Source: Streptomyces sp. YIM 130001
GTDB lineage: Bacteria; Actinomycetota; Actinomycetes; Streptomycetales; Streptomycetaceae
Assembly: GCF_003574445.1 (NCBI RefSeq)
Contig: NZ_KZ984554.1
Coordinates: 1,503-65,502 of the forward strand
Length of the DNA: 64,000 nucleotides
Direction: 5' to 3'
Shown here: one piece after another, positions 9,646 through 20,093 of the stretch
How the letters are laid out: the number at the start of each line of letters is the position of its first letter
Position numbering within the stretch: position 1 is the stretch's first letter
Program-made: the position numbers and the translations under genes
The notes under the pieces: model-generated
Told to the model about the DNA's origin: nothing
Databases searched by the model: none
What the model saw: only the letters and a program-made list of their open reading frames with translations

Positions 9646-10122
9646 ATGAAGCGCTCCAGAATCGGCATCGGCGCGGCGCTCACAGCGGGCGCGCTCGCCA
9701 CGGCCGGCCTGATCTACGCCCCGGCCGCCGCGGCCGTCGAACCCGGCACGGCCACGGTCCAGGCGGACTGCGGGATCTACGGCGGCGGCGAGGCCACGCT
9801 GACCGCCACCCAGGACGGCACCACGGCGACCATCACGGTCACCTCGTCCGAGATCACCACCCCCGTCGCCGTCGACGCGAACACGGTCGACACGACGATC
9901 ACCATGACGAAGGGCGGCGGAGGCACCACCGAGTTCACCGGCAGCAGCAACCCGGCGATGGAGGCGGGCGGCGGAGTCGACTCCGGTCCGCTCACCGGCA
10001 CCGTCGCATCCGGCGACAGCCTGGACGCCTTTCCCGGTTCCCTGACGCTGGTCGTCATGGGCATCTCGGTGACCTGCGAATCGACCGCGGCCCAGTCGCC
10101 GGGCCCGTTCGTCTTCGACTGA
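9646..10122 (+). CDS. secreted protein of unknown function
   Basis: A 158-residue exported protein. A basic MKRSR start, a hydrophobic core and an APAAAA cleavage region give a Sec signal peptide of about 32 residues. The mature part is rich in Thr, Gly and Ser with alternating hydrophobic residues, as expected for beta-strands. It has one Cys near its start (QADCGIYGG) and one near its end (SVTCEST), which could form a disulfide closing a beta-sandwich. I recognise no named domain. ATG 9646 has a GGGAAGG ribosome-binding site. It is followed at close range by era, which has its own leaderless-type signal, so the two are probably not co-regulated. Confidence 0.7.
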   Translation: MKRSRIGIGAALTAGALATAGLIYAPAAAAVEPGTATVQADCGIYGGGEATLTATQDGTTATITVTSSEITTPVAVDANTVDTTITMTKGGGGTTEFTGSSNPAMEAGGGVDSGPLTGTVASGDSLDAFPGSLTLVVMGISVTCESTAAQSPGPFVFD

Positions 10123-10228
10123 TCCGGACGGTCCGGCGGGTGACACCGCCGGACCGTGAGCGACACCGTCCCGGCCGACCCGGGAGGCCGCAGTGGCCGC
10201 CCTGGTCGGCCGGGACCACGGCATCGGG

Positions 10229-10234
10229 GACAAT
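10229..10234 (+). promoter_or_regulatory. GACAAT -10 element, leaderless era
   Basis: GACAAT ends 7 nt before the era ATG at 10242. The same GACAATGG block precedes recO and dus with nearly equal spacing. Confidence 0.5.
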
Positions 10235-10241
10235 GGGCCGC

Positions 10242-11189
10242 ATGAGTTCACCCACCTCGTCCCAGGACCGGCCGCAGGAGCACCGCGCGGGCTTCGCCTG
10301 CTTCGTCGGCCGGCCGAACGCGGGCAAGTCCACGCTGACCAATGCCCTGGTGGGGACGAAGGTCGCCATCACCTCCAACCGCCCGCAGACCACCCGGCAC
10401 ACCGTGCGCGGCATCGTGACCCGCCCGGACGCCCAGCTGATCCTGGTGGACACCCCAGGCCTGCACAAGCCGCGCACCCTGCTGGGAGAGCGGCTCAACG
10501 ACGTGGTGCGCACCACCTGGGCCGAGGTCGACGTGATCGGCTTCTGCCTGCCCGCGAACGAGAAGCTCGGCCCCGGTGACCGGTTCATCGCCAAGGAGCT
10601 CGCCGGCATCCGCCGCACCCCGAAGATCGCGATCGTCACCAAGACCGACCTGGTCGACTCCAAGACGCTCGCCGAGCAGCTCATCGCCATCGACCAGCTC
10701 GGCAAGGAACTCGGCATCGAGTGGGCCGAGATCGTCCCGGTCTCCGCGGTCGGTGACAAGCAGGTCCAGCTGGTGGCCGACCTGATCGCGCCGATGCTGC
10801 CGGAGAGCCCGCCGCTGTACCCGGAGGGCGACCTCACCGACGAGCCCGAGCAGGTCATGGTCGCGGAACTGATCCGCGAGGCCGCGCTCGAGGGCGTACG
10901 GGACGAACTGCCGCACTCCATCGCGGTGGTCGTCGAGGAGATGCTGCCCCGCGAGGACCGCCCCGCGGACAAGCCGATGCTCGACATCCACGCGTTCGTC
11001 TACATCGAGCGGTCCAGTCAGAAGGGCATCATCATCGGCCCGAAGGGCAAGCGGCTCAAGGACGTGGGCATCAAGTCCCGCAAGCACATCGAGGCCCTGC
11101 TCGGCACCCCGGTCTACCTCGATCTGCATGTGAAGGTCGCCAAGGACTGGCAGCGCGACCCGAGGCAGCTCAGGAAGCTCGGCTTCTGA
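10242..11189 (+). CDS. era: GTPase Era (16S rRNA/30S maturation)
   Basis: A 315-residue GTPase. The G1 loop GRPNAGKST is near residues 22-30, G2 TTRHTVRG near 48, G3 DTPG near 70, and G4 TKTD near 135 (in the normal NKxD position). A C-terminal KH domain (from about residue 215) contains the GPKGKRLKDVG RNA-binding loop near residues 266-276. Era binds the 3-prime end of 16S rRNA and is needed for small-subunit assembly. A longer frame upstream to 10140 lacks support; ATG 10242 fits both the family start and the leaderless -10 spacing. YbeY, PhoH and Era, encoded within 7 kb, form a ribosome-maturation neighbourhood. Confidence 0.96.
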   Translation: MSSPTSSQDRPQEHRAGFACFVGRPNAGKSTLTNALVGTKVAITSNRPQTTRHTVRGIVTRPDAQLILVDTPGLHKPRTLLGERLNDVVRTTWAEVDVIGFCLPANEKLGPGDRFIAKELAGIRRTPKIAIVTKTDLVDSKTLAEQLIAIDQLGKELGIEWAEIVPVSAVGDKQVQLVADLIAPMLPESPPLYPEGDLTDEPEQVMVAELIREAALEGVRDELPHSIAVVVEEMLPREDRPADKPMLDIHAFVYIERSSQKGIIIGPKGKRLKDVGIKSRKHIEALLGTPVYLDLHVKVAKDWQRDPRQLRKLGF

Positions 11190-11213
11190 GCGGAGCCCCG
11201 GGCCCGCCGACGG

Positions 11214-11480
11214 TCAGGACCCTTCCCGCAAGACCCGCGAGATGAGTGCGCGCTGCTGTTCGGACAGTCGCGGGTCCGCGCAGTACACCGTCCGGTCGTC
11301 CACGGTGATCTGGTAACTGAACCCGTCGGGGACCCCGATCGGGGGTGTCGTGCGGGCCGCGGCCAGTGCCTCGTCGGCCAGCGCGTGCCAGTCGCCGGCG
11401 TCGGCCCGTCCGGAGGTGTCCACCTCGGCGTGCCGCTCGATGCCGGCGAATCCTCCCGTACGCCTCACTTGGATACGCAT
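11214..11480 (-). CDS. emfourin-like inhibitor of M4 metalloprotease
   Basis: An 88-residue cytoplasmic protein beginning MRIQVRRTGGFAGIERHAEVD, a pattern I associate with the emfourin family of protealysin inhibitors. The ATG at 11480 is chosen because AAGGAC lies just upstream. A longer frame could begin with GTG 11564, overlapping the protease stop as GTGA, and would give 116 residues. The gene lies directly downstream of an M4-type protease on the same strand. This matches the protealysin-emfourin pairing described in Serratia, where the inhibitor controls the intracellular enzyme. The functional assignment rests on that context and the N-terminal motif. Confidence 0.78.
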   Translation of the reverse strand: MRIQVRRTGGFAGIERHAEVDTSGRADAGDWHALADEALAAARTTPPIGVPDGFSYQITVDDRTVYCADPRLSEQQRALISRVLREGS

Positions 11481-11560
11481 GGGTCCTTGTCTAGTACGGC
11501 AGAGGGGCGGGCGGTAGTCGGACGGCGGTCCCGCATCGGCGCGACCGCCCGGGGAGCCGG

Positions 11561-12634
11561 TCACGAGGTCGGGACGCCGACCTGCGACCAGGCCTTGACC
11601 ACCGCCTCGTGCTCGTCCCCGGCGCCGTAGCGGCTGCTCGCGGCGGCCACCGTGGCCTTGGCGAACGCGGCGAAGTCGGCCTCGGCCTTCAGCGTGCCGC
11701 CGGTCAGGACGTCGTACCAGATCTGGCCTGCGCGTTCCCAGGCGTTCCCGCCGAGCGCCGTGGCGAAGAGGTGGAAGGCGCGGTTCGGGATGCCCGAGTT
11801 GATGTGCACGCCGCCGTTGTCCTGGTCGGTCGTGACGTAGTCGTCCATCGTGGCGGGTTGCGGGTCCTTGCCGAGGACGTCGTCGTCGTACGCCGTGCCC
11901 GGGGCCTTCATGGAACGCAGGGCCTCACCGGTGACGCGGGGCGCGAGCAGTCCGGCGCCGATCAGCCAGTCGGCCTCGTCGGCGCTCTGGCCGAGCGTGT
12001 ACTGCTTGATCAGCGAGCCGAAGACATCGGACACCGACTCGTTGAGCGCGCCGGACTGGCCGAAGTACGCCAGGTTCGCGGTGTGCTGGGTGACACCGTG
12101 CGTCAGCTCGTGGCCGATCACGTCGACGGGCAGGGTGAAGTCCAGGAAGACCTCCCCGTCACCGTCGCCGAACACCATCTGGTCGCCGTTCCAGAAGGCG
12201 TTCGCGTAGTCCTTGTCGTAGTGCACGGTGGCGGTCAGGGGAAGGCCCGCGCCGTCGATCGAGTCCCGGCCGTACGCCTTGAGGAACAGGTCGAACGTCG
12301 CACCGAGGCCCGCGTACGCGCGGTTGACGGTGGCGTCCTTGGTGGGCTTGTCGCCCTCGCCGCGGACCTTCTCGCCCGGCAGTTCGGTGCCGTGGCCCGC
12401 GTCGTGGACGGTGCGCTCGGGTTCGCCCGCCGCGGCGGCGGCCGAGCGTGCGGCGGCGGTGGTGCCGGCCACGGTCGCCAGGCGGCGCTGGGTGCGCTCG
12501 AAGGCGTCGCGCTGCAGGGTGCGCCGGGCGGGTCCCGACAGGGCGGAGTCCTCGGCCCGGGACAGCCGGTCGAGGACATGGGGCGGCACGATCGTGCAGA
12601 AGACAGGCTCCACGCCTGCGGTGCTCTCGCTCAT
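11561..12634 (-). CDS. M4-family metallopeptidase, protealysin-like
   Basis: A 357-residue thermolysin-fold protease without a signal peptide. The zinc motif HELTHGVTQHT is near residue 172, and the third ligand lies in GALNESVSDVFG about 20 residues on; the catalytic-domain segments DVIGHE and GGVHINSGIPNRAF are also present. The short N-terminal propeptide carries VPPHVLDRL, equivalent to the PPL-type motif of protealysin precursors, rather than the long FTP/PepSY propeptide of secreted thermolysins. That suggests intracellular action or non-classical release. ATG 12634 follows CACATT by 7 nt with no Shine-Dalgarno, so it may be leaderless. A GTGAC-N6-GTCAC palindrome lies just upstream. 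Its probable inhibitor is encoded immediately downstream. Confidence 0.9.
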   Translation of the reverse strand: MSESTAGVEPVFCTIVPPHVLDRLSRAEDSALSGPARRTLQRDAFERTQRRLATVAGTTAAARSAAAAAGEPERTVHDAGHGTELPGEKVRGEGDKPTKDATVNRAYAGLGATFDLFLKAYGRDSIDGAGLPLTATVHYDKDYANAFWNGDQMVFGDGDGEVFLDFTLPVDVIGHELTHGVTQHTANLAYFGQSGALNESVSDVFGSLIKQYTLGQSADEADWLIGAGLLAPRVTGEALRSMKAPGTAYDDDVLGKDPQPATMDDYVTTDQDNGGVHINSGIPNRAFHLFATALGGNAWERAGQIWYDVLTGGTLKAEADFAAFAKATVAAASSRYGAGDEHEAVVKAWSQVGVPTS

Positions 12635-12654
12635 GCTTCGCAATGTGGCAGTGC

Positions 12655-12670
12655 GTGACGGATCTGTCAC
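12655..12670. promoter_or_regulatory. palindrome GTGAC-N6-GTCAC upstream of the M4 protease gene
   Basis: A perfect 5-bp inverted repeat with a 6-bp spacer, 21 bp upstream of the protease start and close to its presumed promoter. A regulator site is possible; no regulator gene is adjacent. Confidence 0.3.
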
Positions 12671-12792
12671 TAGCGGCGACGAGGATTACCGAAATAGAGG
12701 GATCCATCACCTCTCGCCCGTTACCGGGGTGCGGTCCCGCATACTGATACGGGCCTTCACCAAGCGGATCGCTCGGTTACGCTACGGACATC

Positions 12793-14654
<1,862 letters not shown>

Positions 14655-14679
14655 CTCTTCCGTAGCGCACCGGCAACTT

Positions 14680-14731
14680 CCGCCCGGCACCGCGTCCCAC
14701 AGGCTCCGGCCTGCGACGCAGTGCCGGGCGG
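14680..14731 (+). terminator. leuA rho-independent-type hairpin
   Basis: A perfect 11-bp stem CCGCCCGGCAC / GTGCCGGGCGG, extended by GCGTC/GACGC after one mismatch, starting 26 bp after the leuA stop. It has no T-run. Confidence 0.72.
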
Positions 14732-14788
14732 CGTCGGTACGGGGGCACCGTTCGCACATCAGGTCTCGGCCAACTGATGTCCAAGGTA

Positions 14789-14818
14789 CTGACGTCGCAT
14801 CATCGATGTGGCTAACAT
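14789..14818 (+). promoter_or_regulatory. candidate promoter for the TerB-like gene
   Basis: CTGACG (14789-14794) and TAACAT (14813-14818) with 18-bp spacing form a housekeeping-type promoter. An inverted repeat GATGT-N5-ACATC (14805-14819) overlaps the -10. Confidence 0.4.
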
Positions 14819-14918
14819 CACGCCAACGCGGGCTGCGCGTCCGAGGGTTGGGCGCGTGCATCCCGGGGGAGTGAAGCGCGGTGCAACGGGGCACCGCGGT
14901 GCGTGACGGAGGTGCGAC

Positions 14919-15629
14919 GTGCTGCCAGTTCGTGGTCGGGAGAGCCGCGGTCGTTCGGGCCATCAGTCACGCGTCTGGGGCGTCCGCACGGTGTGGACCA
15001 CCGTCGGCGACGGCGAGTTCTTCTGCCCGGCGTGCGGCGGCGACCGAAACTACCGGCGCCGTACCGGACGCAGGCGGTTCACCCTGCTCGGCCTCCCGCT
15101 GCTGCCCCGCGGCACCACGGGGCCCGTCGTCGAATGCACGGCCTGCCAGGAGCACTTCGGCCCCGACACCCTCGGCCATCCGACCACCACCCGCTTCTCG
15201 GCGATGCTCAGGGACGCCGTGCACACCGTGGCCCTCGCCGTGCTCGCCTCCGGTGGCACCGCCTCGCGGCCGGTACTGCGCACGGCCGTCACCACCGTTC
15301 GGTCCGCCGGATTCGCGGACTGTACCGAGGACCAGCTGACCACCCTGGTCGACGCACTCGCCGCGGACACCGGCCGGTTCCCCGGCGGTGCGCAGGACAC
15401 AGCCGGAGTCACGCTGGCCATAGAGCTCCACGAGGCGCTCGATCCGCTCGCCCCGCACCTCGCCCCGGCCGGCCGCGAGGCGATCCTGCTGCAGGCGGCG
15501 CACATCGCGCTCGCCGACGGCCCGTACACCCCGGCCGAGCGCGAGGTGCTCGGCACCGTCGGCGGAGCGCTCACGCTGCCCGCCGGCGAGGTGACCCGGC
15601 TGCTCGCGTCGGCCGATCTGCCGTCCTGA
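14919..15629 (+). CDS. zinc-ribbon and TerB-like domain protein
   Basis: A 236-residue cytoplasmic protein. Two CxxC pairs (CPACGG near residue 36 and CTACQE near residue 72) form a zinc ribbon. The helical C-terminal half (about 90-235) includes AHIALADGPYTPAEREVLGTVGGAL near residues 195-220, resembling the acidic EF-hand-like core repeat of TerB/tellurite-resistance domains. GTG 14919 is chosen for its GGAGG site 6 nt upstream; the sequence before it is not conserved-looking. TerB-like proteins beside leuA are common in Streptomyces. A link to metal or stress response is inferred from the domain only. Confidence 0.75.
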   Translation: MLPVRGRESRGRSGHQSRVWGVRTVWTTVGDGEFFCPACGGDRNYRRRTGRRRFTLLGLPLLPRGTTGPVVECTACQEHFGPDTLGHPTTTRFSAMLRDAVHTVALAVLASGGTASRPVLRTAVTTVRSAGFADCTEDQLTTLVDALAADTGRFPGGAQDTAGVTLAIELHEALDPLAPHLAPAGREAILLQAAHIALADGPYTPAEREVLGTVGGALTLPAGEVTRLLASADLPS

Positions 15630-15780
15630 GCGGTGGCTGGGAAGTCCCCCACGGCGCCCACGGCGCCCGGTCCCACGTACTCCCGCGGGAGTAAGAGGTC
15701 CTGCCCGCCACCTTGCGGAGTACGGCCCGATTCGCCCTGACGCCCGACGCCTCGCCCTCCCCACGACGGAAGTCTGGTCA

Positions 15781-15800
15781 GTGAACCGGACACCGTTCAC
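15781..15800. promoter_or_regulatory. operator-like palindrome upstream of the MMPL gene
   Basis: GTGAAC-N8-GTTCAC lies 17 bp before the MMPL start, between the candidate promoter and the ribosome-binding site. TetR-type repressors often bind such sites; no such gene is adjacent. Confidence 0.35.
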
Positions 15801-15817
15801 GAGGGGAGGACCCCGGC

Positions 15818-17941
15818 ATGGGGCCCGTAACAGAACCACGAGGCAGGCGGCGGACGCTGCCCTGGGCGCTGGTCGGCCTGTGGGTGGCCGTACTCGCAGT
15901 CGCCCTGCCCTTCGCCGGCCAGCTCGGCGACGTACAGCGTGACCGTGCCATCGACTATCTGCCCGCCAGTGCGGACTCCACCCAGGTCGCCGAGATCCAG
16001 GACCGGCTGCCCGGCGGCGAGGCCACCGAGACGATCGTCGTCTACCAGCGCGACGACGGCCTCACCGCGGCCGACCGCACCCTTGCACGCGAGCAGCTCG
16101 CCGAGATCTCGGACGCGCACGAACTGACCGGCACACCGCGGGCCGTACCGTCGAAGGACGGCACGACCCTGATGTATCCCGTCGCCAGCACCGCACCCGG
16201 CCAGGACGAGGAAGCCAGGAACGAGTTCGTCAACGGCGTGCGCGACATCGTGCGCGGCGGCGACGGGCTGAGTGCCGAGGTGGGCGGCAGCGGCGGCCTC
16301 GCCGTGGACGCCGAGGAAGTCTACGAATCGCTCGACGGCCCCCTGCTCTACACCACCGTCGCCGTCGTCGCGATCCTGCTGATCCTCATCTACCGCAGCC
16401 CGTTCCTGTGGCTGGTGCCGCTGATCGTCGCGGGTCTCGCCGACGCCCTGTCGCTGTCCGTCACCTACGGCCTCCACCAGGCCTTCGACATCTCGGTCAG
16501 CGGCCAGAGCACCGGCGTGATGACCATCCTCGTCTTCGGGGTCGGCACCGACTACGCCCTGCTCCTCGTCTCCCGCTACCGCGAGGAACTCCGGCGCCAG
16601 GAACGGCCCTACGACGCGATGCGCACCGCCCTGCGCGGCTGCGGGCCCGCCATCCTGGCCTCGTCGGGCACGGTCTCGGCGGGCATGCTCTGCCTGCTTG
16701 CCGCCGACCTCAACAGCAGCAGCGGGATGGGGCCGACCGCCGCGGTCGGGGTGCTGTGCGCTCTCGTCGCCATGACGACGCTGCTGCCCGCGCTCCTGAT
16801 CCTGCTCGGCCGGCGGGTGTTCTGGCCGCTGGTACCGGCGTTCGGCAGTGAGCCCAAGGCGCGCAGGTCGCTGTTCGCCGCGATGGGGGACTCCGCGGGA
16901 CGGCGGCCGGCCACCGTGCTCGCCACCGGCGCCGTACTCCTCGGCGCGCTCGCCCTCGGGACGTTCAGCCTGCCCGGCAACCTCAAACAGGAAGACAGCT
17001 TCACCTCGAAACCCGAGTCGATCTCGGCGATGGAGTCTCTCGCCCGCGGCTTCCCGGAACAGTCCACCCAGCCGATCACCCTGCTCGCACCGACCGGCGA
17101 AGCAGCCGCCGCACTGGCCGAGACCCGGGACACCGAGGGTGTCCGCAGCGCCGAACAGGGCCGCAGCGGCGACGGCTGGACCGAGATCTCGGTCATCGCG
17201 GCCGGCGAACCGCAGTCCGCGGCCGAGACCGCCACCATCGAGCGACTGCGCTCCGGACTCGACGGCGTACACGTCGGCGGGCCGAGTGCGCAGCAGTTGG
17301 ACCTGGAGACCACCAACGCCCGGGACACCAAGGTCATCGTTCCGCTGGTGCTCGCCGCCGTCCTCGTCATCCTGGTGGCGCTGCTGCGCAGCCTGGTCGC
17401 GCCACTGATCCTGCTCGCGGCGGTGGTCGCCGTGTGGGGCGCCGCGCTCGGCGTCGGCGGGCTCGTCTTCGACACCCTCCTCGGACTTGAGGGGACCGAT
17501 CCGGGACTTCCGCTGCTGTCGTTCGTGTTCCTGGTCGCGCTGGGCGTCGATTACGGCATCTTCCTGATGCACCGGATGCGGGAGGAATCGCTGGCCGGTG
17601 CGGAGACGGGAGCCGCGGCGCTCACCGCGCTGCGCACCACCGGCGGTGTGATCGCCTCGGCCGGTCTGGTGCTTGCGGCGACGTTCGGGGTGCTTCTGTC
17701 GATGCCGCTGGTGCAGATGGTCGAGCTGGGCTTCGTCATCGCACTGGGCGTCCTGCTCGACACGTTCCTCGTACGGACCTACCTGGTCACGTCCGCGAGC
17801 CTCGCACTCGGGCGCAAGGTGTGGTGGCCGGGACCGCTCAGCAGGCGGCCGGCCGCAGAGCCCGGGCCCGGAGCGACGGGCGGAGAACCGCACGCCGGGG
17901 AGGGGCAGCCGGGGGCACCACAAGAAGCGGGCCGTACGTGA
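15818..17941 (+). CDS. MMPL-family (RND-type) membrane transporter
   Basis: A 707-residue protein with the two-fold RND layout: helix 1, a large external domain (about 40-175), a five-helix bundle, a second external domain and a final helix bundle. Each half carries the family motif at its helix 4 equivalent: GTDYALLLVSRYREEL near residue 245 and GVDYGIFLMHRMREES near residue 577. MMPL proteins export lipids or other hydrophobic compounds using the proton gradient; the substrate here is unknown. ATG 15818 follows GGGGAGGA. The stop overlaps the next gene's GTG (GTGA), so the transporter and the two-component system are translationally coupled. Confidence 0.93.
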   Translation: MGPVTEPRGRRRTLPWALVGLWVAVLAVALPFAGQLGDVQRDRAIDYLPASADSTQVAEIQDRLPGGEATETIVVYQRDDGLTAADRTLAREQLAEISDAHELTGTPRAVPSKDGTTLMYPVASTAPGQDEEARNEFVNGVRDIVRGGDGLSAEVGGSGGLAVDAEEVYESLDGPLLYTTVAVVAILLILIYRSPFLWLVPLIVAGLADALSLSVTYGLHQAFDISVSGQSTGVMTILVFGVGTDYALLLVSRYREELRRQERPYDAMRTALRGCGPAILASSGTVSAGMLCLLAADLNSSSGMGPTAAVGVLCALVAMTTLLPALLILLGRRVFWPLVPAFGSEPKARRSLFAAMGDSAGRRPATVLATGAVLLGALALGTFSLPGNLKQEDSFTSKPESISAMESLARGFPEQSTQPITLLAPTGEAAAALAETRDTEGVRSAEQGRSGDGWTEISVIAAGEPQSAAETATIERLRSGLDGVHVGGPSAQQLDLETTNARDTKVIVPLVLAAVLVILVALLRSLVAPLILLAAVVAVWGAALGVGGLVFDTLLGLEGTDPGLPLLSFVFLVALGVDYGIFLMHRMREESLAGAETGAAALTALRTTGGVIASAGLVLAATFGVLLSMPLVQMVELGFVIALGVLLDTFLVRTYLVTSASLALGRKVWWPGPLSRRPAAEPGPGATGGEPHAGEGQPGAPQEAGRT

Positions 17942-19275
17942 ACCCCCTTCTGCTGCAGCAGGATGGAGGCGTGGACCCCAGACTCCTCCATCCCGAGCGG
18001 AACGACCCGCAGAGCACTGTCGGCGCCCGCATCATGGCCGTGGTCAACCGTGACCCCATGACCGCACCGCACCGGCACCGCAACGACGCCTTCACCGCCC
18101 TGGGCGCCCTGGCCCTCTCGGTGCTGCTCGCGTTCGTCACCACCGACGGGCCGGCGCCCGACGCCGTCGGCTGGGTACTGCTCGTCGCCTCCGTGGCGCC
18201 CGTCGCCGCCCGGCGACGGCGCCCGGTCGCGGCGCTCTGCGCCTTCGTTCTGATCGTCCTGACCTACCACATGCTCGACAACGCACACGCGGCACCGATG
18301 CCGCAGACGATCATCATGCTGTACACGGTCGCCTCGACCGGCAGGCCGCTGCGGACCCTCGCCGTGGGCGTCGGACTCATCACGCTGCTGCTCACCGTGG
18401 TGTTCGGATTCGACTCCGAGCAGGGTCTGGAGCTGCTCAGGATCTCCGGCTGGATCATCGCGGTCCTCGTCTTCGGCGTGGACGCTCGCTTCTACCGCGG
18501 CTACGTAGCGGCCATCGTCGAGCGGGCCGTACGGGCCGAACGCACCCGCGAGGAGGAGGCGGCCCGCCGGGTGGCGGAGGAACGGCTGCGGATCGCCCGC
18601 GATCTGCACGATCTGCTCGCCCACAGCATCACCCTGATCGGCGTGCAGAGTTCGGTGGCCGCGCACATCCTCGCGGTCGACCCGGACCGGTTCGACCGGG
18701 CGGCGATCGGCAAGGCGCTCGACGACATCTCCGGCACCTGCCGCACCGCACGCGGTGAACTGCGCACCACACTCGAGGTGTTGAGGGCCGGCGAAGCCGC
18801 CCGGACGGGAGGAGCGGCACCGGACGGCGGTCCGCTGCCCGGCCTGGACGGCCTCACCGACCTGGCGGCCGCGGCCCGCAGCGCGGGCGCCCGGGTCGAT
18901 CTGGCGGTGGAAGCCCGGCAGCCGCCGCCCGCCGTGGGCGCGGCCGTGTACCGGATCGTCCAGGAGTCCCTGACCAACGCCGTACGGCACGGCGGCTCCG
19001 GGGTGGCGGTCGAGGTCGCCGTACGGCAGGAGCACCGGTCCCTGTACGCCGACATCCACGACGACGGAGGCACCGGAGCCCCCGAGACCTCCGGCCCGCC
19101 CGGCTACGGACTCGTCGGCATGCGGGAGCGGGCCCGCAGCGTCGGCGGCACGCTGGAGGCCGGGCCGCGTGACGGCGGAGGTTTCTCGGTACGGGCCGTG
19201 CTACCTCTTCAACTGACGGCGGAAACCGGGGAATCGGCGGATCCCGGGCGACCAGAGGGAGAAGAGGCGTCATGA
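17938..19275 (+). CDS. NarL-type sensor histidine kinase
   Basis: A 445-residue kinase with several N-terminal membrane helices (about 50-180), a coiled linker, the HisKA_3 dimerisation box RIARDLHDLLAHS (phospho-accepting His near residue 225), an N-box IVQESLTNAVRHG and a GYGLVGMRERA ATP-lid motif. GTG 17938 gives a GTGA overlap with the MMPL stop. Internal starts at 18034 or 18058 would remove a poorly conserved N-terminal stretch, so the start is uncertain. It overlaps the response-regulator gene by 4 bp, forming a three-gene operon that may sense a substrate or envelope stress linked to the transporter. Confidence 0.9.
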   Translation: MNPLLLQQDGGVDPRLLHPERNDPQSTVGARIMAVVNRDPMTAPHRHRNDAFTALGALALSVLLAFVTTDGPAPDAVGWVLLVASVAPVAARRRRPVAALCAFVLIVLTYHMLDNAHAAPMPQTIIMLYTVASTGRPLRTLAVGVGLITLLLTVVFGFDSEQGLELLRISGWIIAVLVFGVDARFYRGYVAAIVERAVRAERTREEEAARRVAEERLRIARDLHDLLAHSITLIGVQSSVAAHILAVDPDRFDRAAIGKALDDISGTCRTARGELRTTLEVLRAGEAARTGGAAPDGGPLPGLDGLTDLAAAARSAGARVDLAVEARQPPPAVGAAVYRIVQESLTNAVRHGGSGVAVEVAVRQEHRSLYADIHDDGGTGAPETSGPPGYGLVGMRERARSVGGTLEAGPRDGGGFSVRAVLPLQLTAETGESADPGRPEGEEAS

Positions 19276-19940
19276 CTGTCCGTGTGCTGCTCGCCGACGA
19301 CCAGGCCCTGGTACGGGCCGCGTTCGCGATGCTGGTGTCGTCCGCGCCCGACATGGAGGTGGTCGCCGAGGCGGGCACCGGCCGCGAAGCGGTCGAACTG
19401 GCCCGCAGCGCCCGCGCGGACCTGGTGGTGATGGACGTACGCATGCCCGATCTCGACGGGATCGAGGCCACCCGCCGGATCGCGGCCGACGAGGACCTGG
19501 CCGGGGTCAAGGTGCTCGTCCTGACCACCTACGACACCGACGAGCACGTGGTGGAGGCGCTGCGCGCCGGCGCCTCCGGCTTCCTCGTCAAGGACACCCG
19601 GCCCGCCGAACTCCTCGACGCCATCCGGACGGTGGCCGCCGGTGACGCGCTGCTCTCGCCCGGCCCGACGGCGCGGCTGATCGCCCGGGTCCTGCGTTCG
19701 CCGGACGCACCTGCTCCCACCCCCGACGGCCCGGACTGCCTCACCGAGCGGGAACGCCAGGTTCTGGCCCTGGTCGCGCGCGGCCTGAACAACACCGAGG
19801 TGGCCGAGACGCTCGGCCTCAGCCCGCTGACCGCGAAGACGCACGTCAGCCGGATGATGGGCAAGCTCGGTGCCCGCGATCGAGCCCAACTCGTCATCGT
19901 GGCCTACGAGTCCGGGCTGATCACGCCGGGGGAGCGGTAG
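19272..19940 (+). CDS. NarL/FixJ-family response regulator
   Basis: A 222-residue regulator. The receiver domain (1-120) has the acidic pair DD near residues 9-10, the phospho-acceptor Asp in VVMDVRMPDLDG near residue 56 and the conserved Lys in GFLVKDTRP near residue 106. The C-terminal LuxR-type helix-turn-helix reads LTERERQVLALVARGLNNTEVAETLGLS followed by TAKTHVSRMMGKLG. The ATG overlaps the kinase stop (ATGA), and the two are surely partners. Targets are unknown; control of the MMPL operon is plausible. Confidence 0.95.
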   Translation: MTVRVLLADDQALVRAAFAMLVSSAPDMEVVAEAGTGREAVELARSARADLVVMDVRMPDLDGIEATRRIAADEDLAGVKVLVLTTYDTDEHVVEALRAGASGFLVKDTRPAELLDAIRTVAAGDALLSPGPTARLIARVLRSPDAPAPTPDGPDCLTERERQVLALVARGLNNTEVAETLGLSPLTAKTHVSRMMGKLGARDRAQLVIVAYESGLITPGER

Positions 19941-20020
19941 GGCGGATCGCTCCGTCCGGAGCCCCGAGGCGATCGGAAGCACCGGCTCTCGGACCTCAAC
20001 CCTCCCACCGTGCACAGGTA

Positions 20021-20049
20021 TTGCCGCGCCTCACGGGCGTCTGTAGATT
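20021..20049 (+). promoter_or_regulatory. sialidase promoter
   Basis: TTGCCG (20021-20026) and TAGATT (20044-20049) with 17-bp spacing. The predicted transcription start near 20056 falls inside the GGACGTR-type operator. Confidence 0.6.
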
Positions 20050-20053
20050 CACC

Positions 20054-20075
20054 GGACATCCCACGTCCCACGTCC
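20054..20075 (+). promoter_or_regulatory. GntR-regulon operator at the sialidase promoter
   Basis: On the minus strand it reads three 7-bp units, GGACGTG, GGACGTG and GGATGTC, plus C. It differs at 1 of 22 positions from the site in front of the gntR gene (28394-28415). It overlaps the predicted transcription start, suiting repression. Confidence 0.65.
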
Positions 20076-20093
20076 AGCACGTCAGGGAGAGCG

